Positions 25,483 to 32,567 of a stretch of DNA of 32,764 nt are shown here, piece by piece. The first letter of the stretch is position 1. Each line of letters opens with the position of its first letter. This DNA comes from an uncultured bacterium. GTDB taxonomy: Bacteria; Bipolaricaulota; Bipolaricaulia; UBA7950; UBA9294. Location of the stretch: NCBI GenBank assembly GCA_913009415.1, contig CAJVYM010000015.1, positions 1 to 32,764 of the forward strand, given 5' to 3'. The position numbers were made by a program, and so were the translations under genes. The notes beneath the pieces were generated by a model that saw nothing but the letters and a program-made list of their open reading frames with translations, made no database searches and was not told the origin of the DNA.

Positions 25483-25848
25483 ATGGCGCGAATTGCCGGG
25501 GTCAACCTGCCCAATGACAAGAGAATAGAGATTGGACTGAGGTATATCTTCGGGATTGGGCCAACGCGTGCAGCAGAGATCATCGAAAAGACGGGGATAT
25601 CACCGGATGTGCGTGTCAAGGACCTAACCGAGAAAGAGGTAGCCACCCTCAGGCGCGAGGTGGAGGAGTACGTTGTCGAGGGAGATCTGCGCAGGCGGGT
25701 CTTTTCCAGTATTCAGCGACTGAAGGACATCAACGCGTATCGTGGGATTCGTCACAAGAGACGCCTTCCGGTGCGCGGACAGCGTACGAAGTCTAACGCG
25801 CGTACCTGGAAAGGTCCGCGGCCAGCCAAGGCAGGAAAGAAGAGGTAG
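25483..25848 (+). CDS. rpsM: 30S ribosomal protein S13
   Basis: S13, 121 residues, lies at the top of the 30S head and forms bridges to the 50S subunit. [26 protein letters not shown] contains the helix-hairpin-helix start, and [33 protein letters not shown] is the basic C-terminal tail that touches P-site tRNA. GGGGGAG lies upstream at good distance. It opens the alpha-operon section. Confidence 0.97.
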   Translation: MARIAGVNLPNDKRIEIGLRYIFGIGPTRAAEIIEKTGISPDVRVKDLTEKEVATLRREVEEYVVEGDLRRRVFSSIQRLKDINAYRGIRHKRRLPVRGQRTKSNARTWKGPRPAKAGKKR

Positions 25849-25850
25849 GC

Positions 25851-26201
25851 ATGGCGAAGAATATCAAACTTGATCGGGCGAAGGTCCACATTCATGCGAC
25901 CTACAACAACACGATTATCACGGTGTGCGACATGAATGAGAACCCTATTACCTGGAAGAGTCCAGGAATGGTAGGATACAAGGGATCGCGGAAGGGTACC
26001 CCATTTGCTGCCCAGGTGGCAGCGGAGTCTCTCGTGCGAGAAATGAAGGACTATGGGATTCGTTCCGTCAGCATCGCTGTCAAAGGAACGGGATCGGGGC
26101 GTCAGTCCGTGGTACAAACAATCAAAGGGTCGGGCATCCGTGTGGAAGAAGTGAAGAACGTTACGCCGGTTTCTCACAGCAGCATCAAAGGGAGACGATA
26201 A
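25851..26201 (+). CDS. rpsK: 30S ribosomal protein S11
   Basis: S11, 116 residues, lies on the 30S platform near the mRNA exit. The segments HIHATYNNTIITVCDMNENPI, GSRKGTPFAAQVAAES, GIRSVSIAVKGTGSGRQSVVQTIKGSG and the ending VTPVSHSSIKGRR are all characteristic, though the usual C-terminal GCRPPKRRRV has become a shorter tail. It starts two bases after rpsM and overlaps rpsD by one base. Confidence 0.96.
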   Translation: MAKNIKLDRAKVHIHATYNNTIITVCDMNENPITWKSPGMVGYKGSRKGTPFAAQVAAESLVREMKDYGIRSVSIAVKGTGSGRQSVVQTIKGSGIRVEEVKNVTPVSHSSIKGRR

Positions 26202-26824
26202 TGGGAAGAGATACCGGACCAAAGTGCAAGAAGTGTCGTCGAGAGGGCGAAAAGCTGTTCCTCAAAGGGGAGCGCTGCTACACGCAGAGCTGCCCCATGT
26301 CCCGTCGCAGCTCACCTCCGGGAGAGCGGGCAAAGAAACACCGCCCGCGGCGGAGTCAGTATCAGTTGCATCTGCGTGAGAAGCAGAAGGCGCGGCGCAT
26401 CTATGGTGTGCGGGAGAAGCAGTTCCGCAACTACGTCGCTTGGGCGAAGGGCCAGAAGGGCGTCACCGGTGAAGCTCTCCTCACGCTACTCGAACGCCGT
26501 TTTGATAATCTCGTCTACCGTGCCGGATTCGCTTCGTCTAGGGACCAGGCGCGGCAAATGATCACGCACGGTCACTTTGAAGTGAACGGGCGCGCCACGA
26601 ATGTCCCATCCGTGTTGTTACGAGAAGGGGACACAGTGGCGGTTAAGGAAGGGCGACGTGCACGTGTCAAGAGCATCTTGGACACGAACAAGAAGCGCGA
26701 GGCTCCCAGCTGGTTGGAGAGGAACATCGATGCGATGAAGTTTCAAACGATCGCTCCTCCGAATCTAGAGGAAACAGGATATACGATCGCGGCGAACTTG
26801 ATAGTTGAGTTCTACTCCCGCTAG
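26201..26824 (+). CDS. rpsD: 30S ribosomal protein S4, zinc-containing
   Basis: S4, 207 residues, is a primary 16S rRNA binder that nucleates 30S assembly and, in several bacteria, represses the alpha operon. An N-terminal zinc finger is formed by C9, C12, C26 and C31 (the C+ form). The RIYGVREKQFRNYV segment and the S4 RNA-binding fold (LERRFDNLVYRAGFASSRDQARQMITHGHFEVNG) follow. The start at 26201 overlaps the rpsK stop (TAATG). Confidence 0.97.
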   Translation: MGRDTGPKCKKCRREGEKLFLKGERCYTQSCPMSRRSSPPGERAKKHRPRRSQYQLHLREKQKARRIYGVREKQFRNYVAWAKGQKGVTGEALLTLLERRFDNLVYRAGFASSRDQARQMITHGHFEVNGRATNVPSVLLREGDTVAVKEGRRARVKSILDTNKKREAPSWLERNIDAMKFQTIAPPNLEETGYTIAANLIVEFYSR

Positions 26825-26833
26825 GAGGTGAAC

Positions 26834-27775
26834 ATGAGCGAGTTAGTCTTCCCTCAAGAGATCAAGGTTGGAGAGCTGCGCGATGATTACGGTAAGGTAA
26901 TCATTGAGCCCCTTGACCGCGGATTTGGGGCGACCCTCGGGAACAGCATGCGTCGTACGCTGCTCTCTTCGATTCCAGGTGCGGCTGTAGTCCGCGTGAA
27001 CTTCGCAGGCAAGTATCATGAATACGACACCATCGAGGGAGTCAAGGAAGACATACTGGAGATCATCCTTAACCTGAAGGGGCTGGCCCTGCGGCTCGTT
27101 GGTGATGAGTTGAAGCGCCTAACGCTGGAAAAGAGCGGTCCCTGTGAGGTAACAGCGGCGGACATCGAAGTTCCTCCTGGCGTCAAGATAATCAACCCTG
27201 ACTTGCATATCGCGACACTCGGTGAGAAGGGAGAGATAGAGGTGGAGCTTGAAGTGGAAACCGGCTACGGCTATCGCGCCGCCGAGATGAACCGTCTCGA
27301 TGATTCTCCCTTAGCTGTAATACCGATCGATGCCGACTTCTCACCGGTCAGCCGGGTGAACTTCACCGTGGAGGATACGCGAGTTGGTGGCAAGACGGGC
27401 TACGAAAGGCTGATTATCGAGCTGACGACGGACGGTGGCATCAAGCCGGAAGAGGCGCTATCGGAAGCGGCATTGATCCTGCGGCGTCACTTGGAGCTAT
27501 TCCAAGAGTTCGCTGAGCATCCATACGGACTTGCTCCGGAGAAGAGCGAAGAAGAGGAAGAAGGTGCACTGGGAATCCTGCTGAGCGAGCTCGATATCGA
27601 CCAACGAGCGTGCAATCTGCTGCAAGAGGCGGAGATCACCACATTGGCGCAGCTGATCGAACGTCCACGGGAAGAACTCCTTGATATCCATGGCTTCGGG
27701 GCAAAGACCTTGAGCAAGGTGGAAGATCGGTTGAAAGAGCTGGGGTACATGCTCAAGGACGAAGGAGAAATCTAA
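26834..27775 (+). CDS. rpoA: DNA-directed RNA polymerase subunit alpha
   Basis: Alpha subunit, 313 residues; two copies scaffold RNA polymerase assembly and bind upstream promoter DNA. The N-terminal dimerisation domain shows GFGATLGNSMRRTLLSSIPG, NRLDDSPLAVIPIDADFSPV and IKPEEALSEAALILRRH. An acidic linker (EKSEEEEEGA) leads to the C-terminal domain, whose QRACNLLQEAEI keeps the Arg and Asn that contact UP-element DNA. ATG 26834 was chosen because AGGAGGTGA lies directly before it; a GTG at 26828 is part of that site. Gene order rpsM-rpsK-rpsD-rpoA-rplQ is the classical alpha operon. Confidence 0.98.
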   Translation: MSELVFPQEIKVGELRDDYGKVIIEPLDRGFGATLGNSMRRTLLSSIPGAAVVRVNFAGKYHEYDTIEGVKEDILEIILNLKGLALRLVGDELKRLTLEKSGPCEVTAADIEVPPGVKIINPDLHIATLGEKGEIEVELEVETGYGYRAAEMNRLDDSPLAVIPIDADFSPVSRVNFTVEDTRVGGKTGYERLIIELTTDGGIKPEEALSEAALILRRHLELFQEFAEHPYGLAPEKSEEEEEGALGILLSELDIDQRACNLLQEAEITTLAQLIERPREELLDIHGFGAKTLSKVEDRLKELGYMLKDEGEI

Positions 27776-27776
27776 G

Positions 27777-28127
27777 ATGAGACACAGATGGGATAAAGAC
27801 AAGATGGGAATGAAGCGTCAGCATCGCAAGCGCGTGTTGGCAAGCATCGCCACGGGGCTCATCATGCACGATAAGGTTGACACCACGCTCAATCGGGCAA
27901 AAGCGGGACAGCGCTACACCGAGAGGCTAATCACCCTGGCGCGACGAGGCGACTTGCACGCGCGCAGAATCGTGTTCTCGCGCTTGCAGGACAAGCAGGC
28001 GGTAGACAAGCTCTTCTCCGAGATCGGCGAGAAGTACAAGGAACGTAATGGTGGATACACGCGTGTTGTGAAGCTTGGGCCGCGCCGTGGTGATGGAGCT
28101 GAACTGGCTCGTCTGATGTTTGTCTAG
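27777..28127 (+). CDS. rplQ: 50S ribosomal protein L17
   Basis: L17, 116 residues, is a 50S protein near the tunnel exit. The pattern MRHRWDKDKMGMKRQHRKRVLASIATGLI followed by a basic helix, and the ending GGYTRVVKLGPRRGDGAELARLMFV, are typical. It starts one base after rpoA and is the last gene of the superoperon; two terminators follow within 140 bases. Confidence 0.97.
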   Translation: MRHRWDKDKMGMKRQHRKRVLASIATGLIMHDKVDTTLNRAKAGQRYTERLITLARRGDLHARRIVFSRLQDKQAVDKLFSEIGEKYKERNGGYTRVVKLGPRRGDGAELARLMFV

Positions 28128-28150
28128 AAATTCATGTGGTAACATTCGAT

Positions 28151-28179
28151 AAAAACCCCGCTAATTGCGGGGTTTTTTT
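28151..28179 (+). terminator. Intrinsic terminator after rplQ, likely bidirectional
   Basis: CCCCGC (28156-28161) pairs with GCGGGG (28167-28172) around a five-base loop. It is preceded by five A residues and followed by seven T residues. The A-run means the same structure also has a T-run on the minus strand, so it can also stop transcription arriving from the convergent threonine dehydrogenase gene. Confidence 0.95.
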
Positions 28180-28239
28180 GTCGCCGCTGACATTAAGAGC
28201 GGTCAATTGTGAAACTGTGATGACAACATGCTTTCGTAG

Positions 28240-28264
28240 CGTCGCAGCTTGTCTGCGACGTTTT
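28240..28264 (+). terminator. Second intrinsic terminator
   Basis: CGTCGCAG (28240-28247) pairs perfectly with CTGCGACG (28253-28260) around a five-base loop, followed by TTTTCTT. It probably acts as a backup for the superoperon terminator on the plus strand; the minus-strand side has no T-run. Confidence 0.75.
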
Positions 28265-28316
28265 CTTATGACGTATTATCTGACCCGGTGAGCTTCGGGA
28301 GAACGCCAGGCATGAC

Positions 28317-28348
28317 TCTGCCACCATTGGGAAAACGATGCTGGCAGA
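28317..28348. repeat. Imperfect inverted repeat at the 3' end of the threonine dehydrogenase gene
   Basis: An 11-base arm (28317-28327) pairs with 28338-28348 with one mismatch and a ten-base loop. It begins nine bases past the minus-strand stop codon. No T-run follows on either strand, so it may be an mRNA 3' stabilising stem rather than a terminator. Confidence 0.5.
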
Positions 28349-28356
28349 ATCTGCGG

Positions 28357-29319
28357 CTACAGACCTATCTTCTTTGACAGGCGGGAAATCATGTCCTCAG
28401 TCATGCTGGGAAGATCGTACGATGGCTTCCAGCCCCACTCATCTCGTGCTGCACTGTCGTCTATCGCGTGTGGCCAGGAATCGGCGATTGTCTGCCGCTT
28501 GTCCGGTTTGTAATTGCAGGTGAACTCGGGGATGTGCTTAGTGATCTCGGCTGCGAGTTCTCCTGCGGAGAAGCTCATCGAAGCGAGATTAAAGTCGCAG
28601 TGGTGGACGAGGCGGCCAAAATCTGTCTCCATGAGGTCGATCGTCGCTTGGATACAATCTGGCATGTACATCATCGGAAGGACCGTATCCTCGCGCACAA
28701 AGCAGGTGTAGTGCTTCTTCCTCAGCGCTTCATAGAAGACTTCTACCGCATAGTCGGTCGTTCCTCCGCCGGGAAGCGTTTCACTCGATATGATCCCGGG
28801 ATAGCGTACCCCTCGGACATCAAGACCGAAGCGGTGCACGTAGTAGTCCCCAAGAAGTTCACCAGCGACCTTGGTGAGGCCGTACATCGTTGTTGGCCGC
28901 AACGGCGGCGTCTGGGGCGCGGGATCGGGCGGTGTCTCCGGGCCGAAGACGGCGATCGAACTTGGGGAGAAGACGCGCACGAGATTGCGTTCGCGTGCCA
29001 CCTCGAGAACGTTATACAGACCGCCCATATTCACCTGCCAGGCAAGTTGTGGCTTCTCCTCGCCGATAGCCGAGAGGATCGCCGCCATGTGGAATACCGT
29101 GTCGATCTCGTACCGGTCGATCAGTATCTCAATCTGCTTCTTGTCGGTCACGTCCAGGCGCTCAAACGAGCACCCTTCGTGCAATGAAGCGCTTGCTTCT
29201 CTGTGGTCAGTTGCGAGCACGTTCTCAGATCCGTACCGCTCGCACAGAGTTGCCGTTAACTCTGAGCCAATCTGTCCAGCAGCTCCCGTGACCAGGATCC
29301 TGTGCATCGTCTTTGACAA
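28357..29319 (-). CDS. L-threonine 3-dehydrogenase, SDR (epimerase-like) type
   Basis: Extended short-chain dehydrogenase of about 320 residues that closely resembles the NAD-dependent SDR-type L-threonine 3-dehydrogenases. Those oxidise threonine to 2-amino-3-oxobutyrate, the first step toward glycine and acetyl-CoA. The Rossmann motif GAAGQIG is at 12-18, with Asp38 (ATDHRE) selecting NAD. The catalytic Tyr146 and Lys150 are in MYGLTK, with SPSS at 118-121. PGGGTTDYAVEVFYEAL and LPMMYMPDCIQAT are hallmark blocks of this subfamily. The TTG at 29319 was chosen for a GGAGGG site seven bases upstream; ATG 29307 is the alternative. The partner ligase kbl is not in the window. It lies 71 bases after the WecA-like gene, on the same strand. 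Confidence 0.85.
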   Translation of the reverse strand: MSKTMHRILVTGAAGQIGSELTATLCERYGSENVLATDHREASASLHEGCSFERLDVTDKKQIEILIDRYEIDTVFHMAAILSAIGEEKPQLAWQVNMGGLYNVLEVARERNLVRVFSPSSIAVFGPETPPDPAPQTPPLRPTTMYGLTKVAGELLGDYYVHRFGLDVRGVRYPGIISSETLPGGGTTDYAVEVFYEALRKKHYTCFVREDTVLPMMYMPDCIQATIDLMETDFGRLVHHCDFNLASMSFSAGELAAEITKHIPEFTCNYKPDKRQTIADSWPHAIDDSAARDEWGWKPSYDLPSMTEDMISRLSKKIGL

Positions 29320-29390
29320 CGTATCTCCCTCCATCCTCATGGATGCCGAATTGTACGTTATGGGCAATGATGTCGGCAATGACGGGCGCA

Positions 29391-30275
29391 CTACATCCCC
29401 GCGTGCCACACGAGGAAGGCAGCGGCGGAGGTGAGAATGGATATCGACGACAGCAGGGCGATGCTGCGCCTCTCCCCGATCAATCTGGCTAACCGATGGT
29501 GAATGTGCCCCGTGTCACCGGCAAAGATGGAGCGATGATGAACCAAGCGGCGGATGATGGCAAAGGCGGTATCGGAAATAGGAACGGCGGCGATGAGAAA
29601 GAATATCGGGATCGATGAAGAATGTGGCCTGTGCACAAACGAGATGACAGTGAGTACTGCAAGGAAGAAACCGATGAATTCGGAACCAGTATCCCCCAGG
29701 AGGAGGCGTGCGTGTGCCCAGTTAAACGGGAGAAACCCCAGTAGCGCGCCGGCGCACGCAGATGCCAGGATTAGTGTGAACAAATCGCCCGTGGCGACAG
29801 AGATAAGGATCAGAACGACCATTGCGGGAGCGATTGTGCCGATCAGCAAGCCATCGAGCCCGTCGATCAGGTTGACGGCGTTGGTAAGAAGGACGATCCA
29901 GACAAACGTCGCTACTCCCATCAGCGCGGGAACGATCGGCGCTTGTGGTGAACTCGCTATCCCCGCAGCGACGATCCCGGCGGCGGCTCCCTGCCCGATG
30001 AGCTTTTGCCACGGGGAGAGATCGATCAGGTCATCGATCGTGCCGACGAGGATGATAAGAATTCCTCCGATAATCAAGTGCAGATCGATCCTGGCGGTGC
30101 TCGCTACCGCGAGGACTACGCCCGCGACAAGCGCTGGCCCGCCGATGGCGCGCCCATCGCCGCGCGCGACAAGTCCCCAACGCGTGCGTGCGCGCAGAAT
30201 GGCGAATGCTCCAAGCAAAGTGGCGATCGCGGCGATTAGAAAGGCCGCGAGGGAAAGTGAGATGTGCATGCACAC
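29391..30275 (-). CDS. WecA/TagO/MraY-family undecaprenyl-phosphate phosphosugar transferase
   Basis: Polyprenyl-phosphate N-acetylhexosamine-1-phosphate transferase, an integral membrane enzyme that starts assembly of a lipid-linked glycan. Motifs are in order: GTIDDLIDL (78-86), NAVNLIDGLDGL (132-143), LLGDTGSEFIGF (192-203) and HIHHRL (257-262). The last motif is the WecA-type signature rather than MraY. About nine hydrophobic segments are visible. At 294 residues it is shorter than WecA or TagO (about 350), and the usual basic N-terminal motif before the GG block is reduced to ARGDGRAIGGP. The start is GTG 30275 or ATG 30269; neither has a clear ribosome-binding site. The exact sugar and product glycan are unknown. 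It is flanked on the same strand by a secreted beta-rich protein and threonine dehydrogenase. Confidence 0.88.
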   Translation of the reverse strand: MCMHISLSLAAFLIAAIATLLGAFAILRARTRWGLVARGDGRAIGGPALVAGVVLAVASTARIDLHLIIGGILIILVGTIDDLIDLSPWQKLIGQGAAAGIVAAGIASSPQAPIVPALMGVATFVWIVLLTNAVNLIDGLDGLLIGTIAPAMVVLILISVATGDLFTLILASACAGALLGFLPFNWAHARLLLGDTGSEFIGFFLAVLTVISFVHRPHSSSIPIFFLIAAVPISDTAFAIIRRLVHHRSIFAGDTGHIHHRLARLIGERRSIALLSSISILTSAAAFLVWHAGM

Positions 30276-30289
30276 AGTCTAGGTGGAAC

Positions 30290-30326
30290 GCTGAGGATTT
30301 CCAAATGACGCAGGCGGAGCCTCAGC
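30290..30326. repeat. Inverted repeat between the beta-rich protein gene and the WecA-like gene
   Basis: GCTGAGG (30290-30296) pairs with CCTCAGC (30320-30326) across a 23-base loop. There is no T-run, so termination is doubtful; it may be a processing or stabilising stem between the two minus-strand genes, or chance. Confidence 0.3.
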
Positions 30327-30341
30327 TACAGTGTGTCCGAT

Positions 30342-31589
30342 CTACCAAGACAAGGACATCCCGATCTTCCACGCGGTGAACCCGGTGGTATCGATCACGA
30401 TGTGGCTCGACACCGAGAAAGTTGAGCCAAAGGAGATGGCGACCCCCATGTTGGTCTTCCCCCAGTCGAATAGTAGGCCGGTTGAGGTGCCGAAGAACGT
30501 ATCTACGGAGAAGGTGTATGTGCCACCCATGCCTGGGGTCTTGACCTCAAGTGATATGATCTCCCAGTAGTCCTTGGAGTAGTACAGATGCGCATTGGCG
30601 ATAGCGTCTGTCTCCAGCTCGACGATTGAGCCGTAAGAAGGGGTCGTGATGACATAATCCGTAGTGTTAAGATTGGAGATACTTCGGAACGTGGTTCCGG
30701 CGTACGAGGCACTGAACTCGATCCCGTATATCTCGATCCCCGTGATCTCTCCACCCGTCCCCAATAGGTCGGTGTATACCTTGAGACAGCCAAAGTCAGT
30801 CTCCAGAGAGGGGGTGAACGTGTGGCTCGCTGTTTGCAGCGAGAAGACGTAATCAAGAGTGATATTTAGAGGAGAATTGAACAGGTGCAGAAAGGAGAGT
30901 TCGATCTCCTGGCTCGTGAAGCCGGTCTTTCCAAGCGTGGTCACCGCCGTGATATCGATGCATCCGAATGTTGTTGCCTTGAACGTTAGTTTCTCTCCCG
31001 AAAAACAGATCTGTCCGGAATCGATCGTCGGATCAGTTATGTATGTCTTCGTAAGCAGAGTCGACGAGGTCGAAGACGTCGTCTGAGTAAAGCTGATCCC
31101 GCTTAGATCGGCTCCGATGAACGTTGCGCTCTCTATTGAGGCGATCCCGCCGAGAAGCTCTCCGTAGATATCTGCGACGTATCCGTAGTTCGGTCCACCG
31201 GGGACTGCGGGTCCGATCATCGCCGAGTAGAGGCTGAATACGACTGGATAGAAGCTGAACTTCAGTGTGCCCTGCGCGTACAGGAAGGACCCGGATTGCG
31301 GCTCAAAGAGCATTTGCCCGTCAAAACTGATGAACGCCAGCGTCGCTGATAGGCCGAACTCTTGCCATAGCCAGCCACTGAGTATGAAGTCGGAGCTACT
31401 CGAAAGCGTCAAGAAACCGATATTCAATTCGACGTCAAGTGTCGACTTAAACGAGGAAAAGGGCATCGTTTGCAGTGGCGCCAGTCCGATCTCCGCCTGC
31501 CATGTTCCAGTGAACGGCCCCGCGGCCAGAGATGCTACGGCCCCCAGCAACACGAACGCGAAGACTATGGCAATGATACGGTAAGTCAC
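30342..31589 (-). CDS. Secreted beta-rich protein, possible outer-membrane barrel; function unknown
   Basis: A 415-residue protein of unknown function. A typical signal peptide is visible (residues 1 to about 22, hydrophobic core IIAIVFAFVLLGAV, cleavage near SLAAG). The rest is rich in Ser, Thr, Gly and aromatic residues in alternating patterns with few charges, as in beta-barrels. It ends WKIGMSLSW, an aromatic-terminated strand like an outer-membrane insertion signal. No catalytic motif was recognised. The GTG start at 31589 has GGGAG five bases upstream. It resembles repetitive secreted proteins that I associate with Bipolaricaulota, but this is from memory and unverified. Being next to a WecA-like transferase hints at the cell envelope, no more. 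Confidence 0.6.
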   Translation of the reverse strand: MTYRIIAIVFAFVLLGAVASLAAGPFTGTWQAEIGLAPLQTMPFSSFKSTLDVELNIGFLTLSSSSDFILSGWLWQEFGLSATLAFISFDGQMLFEPQSGSFLYAQGTLKFSFYPVVFSLYSAMIGPAVPGGPNYGYVADIYGELLGGIASIESATFIGADLSGISFTQTTSSTSSTLLTKTYITDPTIDSGQICFSGEKLTFKATTFGCIDITAVTTLGKTGFTSQEIELSFLHLFNSPLNITLDYVFSLQTASHTFTPSLETDFGCLKVYTDLLGTGGEITGIEIYGIEFSASYAGTTFRSISNLNTTDYVITTPSYGSIVELETDAIANAHLYYSKDYWEIISLEVKTPGMGGTYTFSVDTFFGTSTGLLFDWGKTNMGVAISFGSTFSVSSHIVIDTTGFTAWKIGMSLSW

Positions 31590-31766
31590 GTTTGCTCCCT
31601 TTCTTTCCAGCGGCTAAAGGTGTCTGACATATGCCCCTTGAAGACTCCTGTTTGTAGTACCTTGACCGTACCCGTGCGCGCTGCCTTCCTCTATCCACCT
31701 CGACCTGATGGGAAGGGAAATCGGACACCATCGTTGGTGACGATTGATGGAAATCTCTTGGTGGGG

Positions 31767-31795
31767 TTTACTCACTAGGCGAGGTGTGGTAGACT
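31767..31795 (+). promoter_or_regulatory. Putative promoter of the TrmY-like gene, implying a leaderless mRNA
   Basis: TTTACT (31767-31772) and TAGACT (31790-31795) lie 17 bases apart. The ATG at 31805 is only nine bases past the -10 box, and no Shine-Dalgarno sequence exists. The spacing is the same as at the tRNA nucleotidyltransferase gene. Confidence 0.45.
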
Positions 31796-31804
31796 CAAAA
31801 AACC

Positions 31805-32567
31805 ATGAGACGATTCGTGTTGCTTGCTCATAAGGCGCCAGTGGTGCCAGATTTTACTTTAAATGATCTGCCCGGGAGTGCCGGGAGGATCGATGTCCTG
31901 TGCCGAGCGATTGGCGCGGCGTTCTTCCTCTCGCACGACTTGAGGAGGGATGTGGAGGTAGATCTTCTACTGCAGGATCAGGTTCAGATCAGGCTGGTGG
32001 GAGACAGATTGAAGAGACTCAACCCGGATGAGCGCTCTACCGCGGCGCTGATCAAACATGCGTTGGAGAAGCTGGATGAAGAAGAGGTGCAGAGTACCCC
32101 TGGGATCTTCGTCTCTCGGCGCACTCTCCCCGAGATGCTCGATCGCCTGTACCAGCTTGGGGCGCACCCGATCGTACTGCACGAGGACGGTACGCCGATC
32201 GAAGTGGCATCGATCCCGGGTGATCCGGCGTTCTTCCTCTCAGATCATCAGAACTTCTCACCGTCGGACGAAGAAGCGCTTGCCGATCTCCCGCGTGTAT
32301 CGCTTGGCGAGAAGGCCTTGCACGCCAGCCAATGCATCACCATAGTCCACTACCTCCTCGATCGCCAACAGGAGGATGAAGGGGACCTCGTCCTCTGCCA
32401 CACGGTATGGGGTGAGCCGAAGGCGCAACTGATCAAGGGGCTCCTCGAAGATTTCGACATTCCGGTAAACTTCGTCACCCAAGTTCCCGCGTCTATCCTG
32501 CCAATGACCGTTGACGGATTGAGCGAGGTGCGAATCATGGTGCGCCCACGCGACCTGCAGCGCGCCC
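31805..32567 (+). CDS. trmY: TrmY-type tRNA (pseudouridine-54-N1)-methyltransferase fused to a DUF2007-like domain, 3' end cut by adapter
   Basis: SPOUT-class SAM-dependent methyltransferase of the TrmY (DUF358) family, which methylates N1 of pseudouridine 54 in tRNA, mainly in archaea. The diagnostic start NDLPGSAGRIDVLCRAI (20-36), FFLSHDLRRDV (40-50) and LNPDERS (72-78) are clear. The SAM-binding knot region follows with FFLSDHQNFSP (143-153) and VSLGEKALHASQCITIVHYLLD (165-186). Archaeal TrmY ends about here; this protein continues with about 60 residues (EGDLVLCHTVWGEPKAQLIK and LLEDFDIPVNFV, then EVRIMVRPRDLQRA) that look like a DUF2007 putative signalling domain. Genomic sequence stops at codon 255. 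The remaining apparent codons and stop are adapter-encoded. The ATG at 31805 is close behind a promoter and has no ribosome-binding site. It is divergent from the beta-rich protein gene. Confidence 0.85.

Noticed and set aside
28180-28316. Possible tRNA or small RNA gene between the two terminators and the inverted repeat
   Set aside because: No cloverleaf, T-loop consensus or conserved RNA motif could be built; only the second terminator hairpin is supported.
28468-29187. Plus-strand frame of 239 codons
   Set aside because: It is antisense to the threonine dehydrogenase gene, which has all family motifs; there is no ribosome-binding site or domain.
29554-30282. Plus-strand frame of 242 codons
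   Set aside because: It is antisense to the WecA-like gene, low in complexity and without motifs.
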